DNA of 64,000 bases from Acidimicrobiales bacterium (GTDB lineage: Bacteria > Actinomycetota > Acidimicrobiia > Acidimicrobiales > SZUA-35), in assembly GCA_041394265.1 (NCBI GenBank), contig JAWKIO010000005.1:1116001-1180000 (forward strand), in the 5' to 3' direction. Below are positions 58,120-64,000 of this stretch, one piece after another. The translations under genes were made by a program, and so were the position numbers. A model generated the notes under the pieces. It searched no databases and was not told the origin of the DNA. It saw nothing but the letters and a program-made list of their open reading frames with translations. How positions within the stretch are numbered: the first letter of the stretch is position 1; the number at the start of each line of letters is the position of its first letter.

Positions 58120-59778
58120 ATGGAGACCGTCGAAGGCGATGCCGGGTTCACGACCGCTCCCCTGGTGTTGGGGCCGATGCTGCGTTACGTCAGCACCACC
58201 TCCGCCACCGTGTGGGTCGAGACCTCTCGACCCGGGACCGTCGAGGTGCTCGGCCATCGGGCCTCCACCTTCAGCGTGCGTGGGCGACACTTCGCGCTGG
58301 TCATCATCGAGGGCCTCGAGCCGGCATCGGTCATTCCCTACGAGGTGCGCTTCGACGACGACCTCGTGTGGCCGCAACCCGACAGCGAACTTCCGCCGAG
58401 CGTCATCCGCACCCTCGGTCACGGGGACGTCGACCTGTTGATCGGATCGTGCCGAGCCGCCGCACCCCACGAGAAGCCGTACACGCTCGAACTCGCCTTC
58501 GACGATCGTGGCCGCGGCATCGACACCATGCGGGCGCACGCAAAGCGGATGGTCTACGACCCGCCGGAGAAGTGGCCGGTCGCCATGCTGCTCGTCGGCG
58601 ACCAGATCTACGCCGACGACTCCTCTCCGTCGACCAAGGAGCGAATCGAGGCGACGCGACCCGACGCGGACGAGCTGCCACCGTCGCTGGTCGCCGACTT
58701 CGACGAGTACTGCTGGCTGTACCACGAAGCCTGGTCGCCGACCTTCGAGCGCTGGCTCTTCTCGGTCGTACCGACCCTCATGATCTTCGACGATCACGAC
58801 GTGATCGACGACTGGAACATCTCGGCGTCCTGGGTGACGGAGATGTCCGGCGAGTCGTGGTGGGAGGCCCACGCGGTCGGTTCGGTCATGTCCTACTGGA
58901 TCTACCAACACCTGGGGAACCAGTCGCCCGAGCAGATCCGCGCCGACGGCCTGCTCGACCGACTCGTCGAGGCGAACGAGGCGTCACAGCTCCTCGAGTC
59001 GTGGGCACGATCGGTCAACGATGATCCGACGACCTACCAGTTCAGCTTCAGCCGCCACATCGGCGAGGTGAAGGTCGTCGTCGTCGACGGTCGCCATGCA
59101 CGAGTGCTCGATGGCTCGACGAGGCGGATGGTGAACGAGGGTGAGTGGCAGTGGATTTGCGACGAGGCGCTCGAACCGACCCGTCACGTCGTCCTCGCCA
59201 CCACACTGCCGGTCTTCATTGCTCCAGGGCTCCACGATCTCATGGTCTGGAACGAACGAGTCTGCGAAGGTGCTTGGTCTCGCTACGCCATCGGTTGGGG
59301 GGAGAAGATTCGTCGGTCACTGGACCTCGAGGACTGGTCGGCCTTCGGCGACTCCTACACCGAATTCGCCCAGCTGATCGAACGAATCACCGGCGGCAGC
59401 GACGCCCCCTCATCGACGGTCGTCGCGTCCGGAGACATCCACTTCAGTTATGTGGCGCGCGTCGCGATCGGCGGATCGGCCAGTCGGGTGTACCAAGTCG
59501 TCAGCTCACCCATCCGCAACGCGCTGATCCCTCCGGAGCGGGGGGTGATGCGTTTCACGCTGACGACCGCCGGCGCCCGCATCGGTGCGGCCCTGCGGCG
59601 GCTCACGCGGCGCCGGCCGAGCGCCGTGCCGATCGACATGATCGCTGGACCCCACTTCGCCAACAACATGGTGCTCGTGCGGTACCGGGGCGACGACGTC
59701 GGGGTCATCATCGAGCAGTCCACTGACGACGAGGACGACGGCCCAGCGCTCGTGGTGGTCGACGACATCTCGCTCTGA
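58120..59778 (+). CDS. PhoD-like alkaline phosphatase/phosphodiesterase family protein
   Basis: 552 aa from ATG 58120 (METVEGDAGFTTAPL); TTG 58111 adds three residues. N-terminal Fn3-like beta domain (LVLGPMLRYVSTTSATVWVE), then metal motifs LLVGDQIYADD, LMIFDDHDVIDDWN (DDHD, the PhoD metal centre), and VVASGDIHFSYVARV (GDxH). PhoD enzymes use Fe/Ca and are usually Tat-exported; here no twin-arginine signal is visible, so it may be cytoplasmic. Substrate class uncertain. Confidence 0.87.
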   Translation: METVEGDAGFTTAPLVLGPMLRYVSTTSATVWVETSRPGTVEVLGHRASTFSVRGRHFALVIIEGLEPASVIPYEVRFDDDLVWPQPDSELPPSVIRTLGHGDVDLLIGSCRAAAPHEKPYTLELAFDDRGRGIDTMRAHAKRMVYDPPEKWPVAMLLVGDQIYADDSSPSTKERIEATRPDADELPPSLVADFDEYCWLYHEAWSPTFERWLFSVVPTLMIFDDHDVIDDWNISASWVTEMSGESWWEAHAVGSVMSYWIYQHLGNQSPEQIRADGLLDRLVEANEASQLLESWARSVNDDPTTYQFSFSRHIGEVKVVVVDGRHARVLDGSTRRMVNEGEWQWICDEALEPTRHVVLATTLPVFIAPGLHDLMVWNERVCEGAWSRYAIGWGEKIRRSLDLEDWSAFGDSYTEFAQLIERITGGSDAPSSTVVASGDIHFSYVARVAIGGSASRVYQVVSSPIRNALIPPERGVMRFTLTTAGARIGAALRRLTRRRPSAVPIDMIAGPHFANNMVLVRYRGDDVGVIIEQSTDDEDDGPALVVVDDISL

Positions 59779-59842
59779 GCTCACCGAGCGCCGTCGAGGT
59801 CGAGCGCGTTTGTCCGACCAAGCGACGGGGTAGCCCGCCGCC

Positions 59843-60721
59843 ATGACGACCCTCTTCGATCAGTCCGCCTCGAACGATGATGTCGGAAGCGAACGGGCGC
59901 AGGAATTCGCCCGTGAACATCCCCGCTTGGTCCAGTTGGGCCGCGTCGGCTGGGCGGCGAACGGTGTCGTGTACGCCCTCATGGGCGCGTTGGCGTTCAC
60001 CATCGCCGGGCAGTCCGCCGGCACCACGACCGGTCAGGGTGAGGAAGCCAGCAAGTCGGGAGCGATCGCCACCATCGCCGAACAGCCGGCGGGCGCAGCG
60101 CTCCTGATCGCCATCGCCATCGGACTGGCGCTCTACGCCATCTGGAAGCTCGTCTCTCTCGTGCTGCCGGCCGACAATGACGCGCACGCCTGGGTGTCCC
60201 GGCTCGGCAGTTTGCTCGGAGCGGTCAGTTACGTCGCCCTCGGTTGGACGGCGTTGTCGATCGCGCTACGGCCGGGGACCAGCGACGGCTCGAATGGCTC
60301 GCGCGTGGAGACCTACACCCGCCGCGTACTCGACGCGACCGGAGGACGGTTCCTGATCTTCGCCATCGGCCTCGGCGTCGTCGGCCTCGGTGGCTACTAC
60401 CTCTACAAGGCCTGGAACGCGACCTTCGAGTCCGATCTCGCTCCCGGGAGTGTCGGCCCGTTGAGCCACCACGCCCTGGTCAACATGGGCCGAGTCGGAT
60501 GGCTCGGGCGGGGGCTGATGGTCGCGTTGATCGGCTCGTTTCTCACCCGGGCCGCGATGCAGTTCGACCCTGACGATGCTGTCGGGCTCGACGGTGCGCT
60601 GCGTCGGGTGGCCGGCTCCCCGCTCGGCACGGCACTCGTCGCCGTCGTGGCGCTCGGCCTGATTGCCTACGGTGTGTTCTGCATCGTCAGTGCCCCGCGC
60701 CGACGTCTGACCTCCGTCTAG
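59843..60721 (+). CDS. DUF1206 family membrane protein
   Basis: 292 aa, six hydrophobic helices arranged as three two-helix repeats, each opened by a short G-R-x-G/A-type motif: QLGRVGWAANGVVYALMGAL, WVSRLGSLLGAVSYVALGWT, NMGRVGWLGRGLMVALIGSF. This triple repeat with LGRVGW...GVVY is the DUF1206 signature. Function unknown; common in actinobacteria and cyanobacteria. ATG 59843. Confidence 0.88.
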   Translation: MTTLFDQSASNDDVGSERAQEFAREHPRLVQLGRVGWAANGVVYALMGALAFTIAGQSAGTTTGQGEEASKSGAIATIAEQPAGAALLIAIAIGLALYAIWKLVSLVLPADNDAHAWVSRLGSLLGAVSYVALGWTALSIALRPGTSDGSNGSRVETYTRRVLDATGGRFLIFAIGLGVVGLGGYYLYKAWNATFESDLAPGSVGPLSHHALVNMGRVGWLGRGLMVALIGSFLTRAAMQFDPDDAVGLDGALRRVAGSPLGTALVAVVALGLIAYGVFCIVSAPRRRLTSV

Positions 60722-60766
60722 CTTCGACGGACCGACTCACCCACCACCCACCGATCGAGAGCACCC

Positions 60767-61312
60767 ATGTCCCGTCCTGTCACCGCTCACCTGTTCTCCT
60801 CGTTGAATGGCGTCAACGAGAGTCCGAACCTGTTCCAGTTCGACGCGTTCGGTCCTGAGGAAGGCGAGATGATGGGCAGGGCCATCGCCGGCGTGACCGA
60901 CATGATCCTCGGCCGCACACTGTGGCAGGAGTGGTCGGCGTTCTGGCCGTCGATCGAAGGTGACCCGTTCGCCGACTTCATCAACCCGCTGCGCAAACAT
61001 GTCGTCTCCTCGACGCTCGAGGGTGACCTGGGTTGGAACTCGACGCTGGTCACCGGCGATCCCGTCGCCTATGTCGCAGCATTGAAGGAGTCCGACGACG
61101 AAGGAGGCATCGTGGTCGGCGGCGGCATCGAGACCGTTCGAGGTCTGTTCCTCGGCGGTGTGGTCGACAGGCTCATGCTCACGATCCACCCGGCGGTCAC
61201 GAATGAAGGCCGCCGACTGTTCGACGACAGCGTTCCGCTGACCCGCCTGTCGCTCGTCGACCATCAGGTGACGTCGGCCGGGAATGCCGTTCTCACCTAC
61301 ACCTTGCGCTGA
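60767..61312 (+). CDS. Dihydrofolate reductase-like / RibD C-terminal domain protein
   Basis: 181 aa, ATG with GAGAG upstream. RibD_C-type fold: VTAHLFSSLNGVNESPNLFQ, DMILGRTLWQEWSAFWPSIE, KHVVSSTLEGDLGWNSTLVT, GGIVVGGGIETVRGLFLGGV (the NADPH-binding GGG loop) and VDRLMLTIHPAVTNEGRRLF. The family reduces pterin-like or flavin-precursor compounds; stand-alone members like this have diverse or unknown substrates. Close behind DUF1206. Confidence 0.85.
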   Translation: MSRPVTAHLFSSLNGVNESPNLFQFDAFGPEEGEMMGRAIAGVTDMILGRTLWQEWSAFWPSIEGDPFADFINPLRKHVVSSTLEGDLGWNSTLVTGDPVAYVAALKESDDEGGIVVGGGIETVRGLFLGGVVDRLMLTIHPAVTNEGRRLFDDSVPLTRLSLVDHQVTSAGNAVLTYTLR

Positions 61313-61354
61313 CCGCCCGCCGAGCGGGTCGGGCCGATTGCCCATCGGTCGCCG

Positions 61355-62500
61355 TCAGGCCGTGAGGCCGTCCATCCGCGCCAATACTTGGAGCATGACC
61401 TCGTCGGCCCCGCCCCCGATGCTGGTGAGCCGGTTGTCGCGGAAGAAGCGGGCGGTCCAGGTTTCCTCGACGTACCCGATCCCGCCATGGAACTGGAGGC
61501 ACTCATCCGCCACTCGACGGATGAGCCGACCGGCGGTCAGCTTGGCGATCGTTGCCTGGCGGGTCGTGTCCTCACCGGCCTGATAGGCCTCGGCGATCGA
61601 GCGGTTGTAGCTGCGGAGCAGGTCGATCTCGGCGTTTAGCTCGGCCAGCTTGAACTGGATGTACTGCTTGGCCAGGAGCGGCTCGCCGAACACGTGACGC
61701 TCGCGGAGGTAGCCGACGGTGCGCTCGATGGCCGCCTCACAGGCCCCCACCACCGAGTAGGCGGCCCACATGCGTTCGACCACGAACTGGGCCATCTGCT
61801 GCTGGAATCCCTTGCCGATCTCGCCGATCGTGTTCGCCACCGGTACTCGGCAGTCGTCGAAGCTCAACAACGCCGTGTCGGAAGCACGCATCCCGAGCTT
61901 GTCGAGCTTCTTGGACACACTGAATCCGGGGGTCGTGGTGGGAACGATGATCTGGCTCATTCCCGAATAGCCGCCGTCGTCGGAGGTGCGGGCCAGGACA
62001 CACAACCAGTCGGCCTGCACCGAGTTGGTGATCCACATCTTCGAGCCGTTGATGATCCACTCGTCGCCATCGCGCACGGCACGGGTGCGGATCCCGGCGA
62101 CGTCGGACCCGTGGTCGGGTTCGCTGACGGCGATCGACGCCACCATCTCGCCACGCATGGCCGGGGCGAGGTACTGCGTCTTCAGCTCGTCGGTGCCGAA
62201 ACGGGCGAGCGACGGCGTCGCCATGTCGACCTGCACGCCAAGTGCCATCGGCAGCGCACCGTGGCCGCACCGACCGAACTCCTCGGCGAGGATCATGGTG
62301 AACACGTGGTCGGCACCCTGTCCGCCGAAGGCCGGGTCGTATTCGAGACCGATCATTCCGAGCTTCGCCATGTCGGCGAAGATGTCGTGGAGCGGCATCA
62401 TCTCGGCCGCTTCCCACTCGTCGATGCGAGGATCGATCTCGTTCTGAACGTACTGGCGGACCATGGCTCGAAATGCCTGATGGTCGTCGTTCAAGATCAT
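61355..62500 (-). CDS. Acyl-CoA dehydrogenase
   Basis: 381-aa FAD enzyme for alpha,beta-dehydrogenation of acyl-CoA. Motifs: YDPAFGGQGADHVFTMILAE, VASIAVSEPDHGSDVAGIRT (FAD/substrate loop), EWIINGSKMWITNSVQADWL, and LQFHGGIGYVEETWTARFFR near the C-terminus, the conserved FAD-binding region that precedes the catalytic-base area. Short-chain/branched-chain type by length. ATG 62500. Convergent with the RibD-like gene. Confidence 0.92.
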   Translation of the reverse strand: MILNDDHQAFRAMVRQYVQNEIDPRIDEWEAAEMMPLHDIFADMAKLGMIGLEYDPAFGGQGADHVFTMILAEEFGRCGHGALPMALGVQVDMATPSLARFGTDELKTQYLAPAMRGEMVASIAVSEPDHGSDVAGIRTRAVRDGDEWIINGSKMWITNSVQADWLCVLARTSDDGGYSGMSQIIVPTTTPGFSVSKKLDKLGMRASDTALLSFDDCRVPVANTIGEIGKGFQQQMAQFVVERMWAAYSVVGACEAAIERTVGYLRERHVFGEPLLAKQYIQFKLAELNAEIDLLRSYNRSIAEAYQAGEDTTRQATIAKLTAGRLIRRVADECLQFHGGIGYVEETWTARFFRDNRLTSIGGGADEVMLQVLARMDGLTA

Positions 62501-62569
62501 GTGGACTCCTCCCTCACCCGGGTTCGCGGCGACCCTATCGCCGGGGTGAGGGAGGGCCCAATCGACCGA

Positions 62570-63046
62570 TCAGAGCTTGTCGATGATCGACTCCGACAGC
62601 GAGCAGGTGAGCCCGAAACCGTCGGGCTCGACCTCGAGCTGGGTCACCTTGCCGTCTTCCAGCACCATGGCGTAACGCTTGGAGCGGACACCGCCGAGCG
62701 CTGCGGCATCGACACCGAGGCCGACAGCCTGGGTGAACTCGGCACCGGGATCGGCGAGCATGCGGATCTTGCCGCCAGCCTCGTGGGCCTCACCCCAGGC
62801 GTTCATCACGAAGGCGTCGTTGACCGAGATGCAGGCAATGGTGTCGACACCCTTGGCCTTGATGGCGTCGAAGTCGTTGACGTAGCCCGGCAGGTGGGTG
62901 TTGGAGCAGCCGGGGGTGAAGGCGCCGGGAACGGCGAAGACCAGCACCTTGCCCTTGCCGAGGATCTCGGCGGGGTCGACCTGGTTGCCCGGGTTGCCCT
63001 CGTGGAGCGTGGCCGAAGGAATGGAATCGCCGATCTGGATGGTCAT
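62570..63046 (-). CDS. Peroxiredoxin, Prx5/PrxII type
   Basis: 158 aa from ATG 63046 (MTIQIGDSIPSATLHEGN). Active-site motif PGAFTPGCSNTHLPGY with peroxidatic Cys47 (family PGAFTPTCSxxHLPGY), then ISVNDAFVMNAWGEAHEAGG with catalytic-site Arg region RMLADPGAEF. The C-terminal half has one more Cys (GLTCSLSESI) that could be the resolving cysteine. Reduces H2O2 and organic peroxides. Extensions to 63946 run antisense to the methyltransferase gene. Confidence 0.92.
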   Translation of the reverse strand: MTIQIGDSIPSATLHEGNPGNQVDPAEILGKGKVLVFAVPGAFTPGCSNTHLPGYVNDFDAIKAKGVDTIACISVNDAFVMNAWGEAHEAGGKIRMLADPGAEFTQAVGLGVDAAALGGVRSKRYAMVLEDGKVTQLEVEPDGFGLTCSLSESIIDKL

Positions 63047-63128
63047 CAGAGGTGTCTCCTCGAAAGGGTTGATGTGAACGCCCGCACCGTACTCGGCGCG
63101 AGCGGCCACGTCCCGATCGGGAAGCCCT

Positions 63129-63168
63129 AGCCTGCTGACCATGACGACAGCCTGCTGGCCATGACCAC
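63129..63168 (+). repeat. Tandem 20-bp duplication at the start of the methyltransferase gene
   Basis: 63129-63148 and 63149-63168 are 20-bp copies differing at two positions; each contains CCTGCTG and CATGAC. The first ATG (63141) opens a 7-codon frame MTTACWP whose TGA (63162-63164) overlaps the real start ATG 63161 as ATGA. This arrangement could couple translation through a tiny leader. Confidence 0.7.
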
Positions 63169-64000
63169 GCGACCGCAGCAGGCAGCCACACGAGCGGTGC
63201 GATCTGCGTTGCGATTCGGCGCCAACCGAATCGCGTCGAACGACCGGATGATGAACATCGTCTACGACCTGGTGAACGAGACGAACTTCGCCGGGCTCTC
63301 CGAACACGAAGAGATGTTGAGCGACCGCATCCGGGTCGATGCGTATCACCGTGGTCTGCATCGCAACATCGATGCCGGCGACGTCGTGCTCGACCTCGGC
63401 GCCGGCACCGGCTTGTTGTCGTTCATGGCGAGCCGAGCCGGCGCAAAGAAGGTGTATGCCGTCGAGCACTCCGACTTCATCGACGTCGCTCGCGAGATCG
63501 CCCGCCACAACGGCTTCACCAACATCGAATTCGTGAAGGCCAACAGCCGCGAGTTCACCCCGCCCGAGCCGATCGACGTCGTGATCCACGAGCAGATGGG
63601 TGACGAGCTCTTCAACGAGAACATGCTCGAGAACTTGCTCGACCTTCGCAGGCGGGTGCTCCGCCCCGGGGGACGCATGCTGCCCAGCCGCTTCCGCCTC
63701 TTCGTCGAACCGGTCCTCCTGCACGAATCGATGCGGGTGCGGCGGTTCTGGAACATCGAGCTGCCGGATGGCATCGACCTCTCGGCGATGGAGTCTTCTC
63801 CCACAGCGGCCCGCTTCGACACCGGCCGCACTGATCAGCTGTGGGCTCGCCCCGGCTCGGTCGCCGCGTCGTTGGCGGCGTGTCAGCCGATCATCGAGTT
63901 CGACCTCGCCACCCTCGAGTCGGCGGCGTCGATCCCCATCGATCACGTCGTTGACCGTGTCGCTCCCTCCGATGCGATCGTCGATGGTGCGTGCGTCTGG
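63161..64000 (+). CDS. Protein arginine methyltransferase (PRMT)-like class I methyltransferase (partial, runs off the right edge)
   Basis: 280 residues visible from ATG 63161 (MTTRPQQAATRAVRS), no stop before the window end. Motif I VLDLGAGTGLLSFMASRAGA (~74-93) with AKKVYAVEHSDF as the acidic loop. HEQMGDELFNENML (~143-156) matches, position for position, the PRMT double-E loop SEWMGxxLxxExM, with Glu144 and Glu153 as the arginine-clamping pair. MLPSRFRLFVEPVL follows. The C-terminal barrel and THW-loop equivalent are beyond the edge. PRMT homologues occur sparsely in bacteria; whether it modifies protein arginines is unknown. Confidence 0.85.
   Translation, partial: MTTRPQQAATRAVRSALRFGANRIASNDRMMNIVYDLVNETNFAGLSEHEEMLSDRIRVDAYHRGLHRNIDAGDVVLDLGAGTGLLSFMASRAGAKKVYAVEHSDFIDVAREIARHNGFTNIEFVKANSREFTPPEPIDVVIHEQMGDELFNENMLENLLDLRRRVLRPGGRMLPSRFRLFVEPVLLHESMRVRRFWNIELPDGIDLSAMESSPTAARFDTGRTDQLWARPGSVAASLAACQPIIEFDLATLESAASIPIDHVVDRVAPSDAIVDGACVW

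Noticed and set aside
1..64000. tRNA, rRNA, prophage or replication origin
   Set aside because: No cloverleaf, rRNA-like block, DnaA-box cluster, integrase or phage structural gene was seen.

Overview
The window is high-GC bacterial chromosome with dense, mostly non-overlapping genes. It most resembles a free-living actinobacterium of the Acidimicrobiia (Ilumatobacter-like). This is inferred from F420-type oxidoreductases, many acyl-CoA enzymes, a cytochrome P450, a DUF222/HNH gene, GTG/TTG starts, and several starts without a clear Shine-Dalgarno. No rRNA, tRNA, CRISPR array or prophage was seen.

Layout. 1-5258: a BMP-type (nucleoside-like) ABC importer operon on the minus strand. Its second permease is broken by a complete 1284-bp IS element with a CTAG target duplication; removing one CTAG copy and the IS restores a 310-aa frame. 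5557-10274: a thiamine-binding-type small protein, a YheO-like regulator and small-molecule enzymes (crotonase, thioesterase, PhyH dioxygenase, F420/FMN oxidoreductase, DUF3237, nitrobindin-like). 10325-17858: an unusual DNA polymerase I-like protein with exonuclease but no 5'-nuclease domain, an MFS pump, a methyltransferase, a hydrolase, an OpgC-type membrane protein and a thioesterase. 17924-19101: a RES/Xre-type toxin-antitoxin pair with a nested palindromic operator. 19118-27658: an orphan acyltransferase tail, a chemoreceptor, a 997-aa fusion (flavin reductase + GltA-like + rubrerythrin), ArsR/SRPBCC, AraC/VOC and a P450. 27659-28151: no intact gene, but the C-terminal remnant of a GNAT acetyltransferase. 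28152-37121: a small membrane protein, an anti-sigma-like ATPase, a GNAT/TIM-barrel/cellulose-synthase-like operon, SDR, a GH26-like protein, a phosphoesterase and an acyl-CoA ligase. 37278-46508: a duplicated PepSY-like protein, serine hydrolase, F420-type LLM enzyme, GNATs, VOC, DUF222-HNH and DUF3626.

The most striking item is at 47513-48205. A MerB-like (organomercurial lyase) reading frame is interrupted by a single in-frame TGA. That codon aligns with the second catalytic cysteine of MerB. It is followed, 19 nt later, by a perfect 7-bp hairpin with a GGTC loop, which is the layout of a bacterial SECIS. I read this as a candidate selenoprotein.

48214-64000: a GT4/GH92 operon, a crotonase/crotonase/VOC operon, a divergent CaiB-type CoA-transferase/crotonase operon, a DUF2269-like membrane protein, a DUF2817 peptidase-like protein, a PhoD-type phosphatase, DUF1206, a RibD-like reductase, acyl-CoA dehydrogenase, peroxiredoxin, and, running off the right edge, a bacterial homologue of protein arginine methyltransferases. 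Overall the region mixes acyl-CoA catabolism, carbohydrate handling and small-molecule detoxification. All functions are read from sequence motifs and family knowledge; no database search was run.
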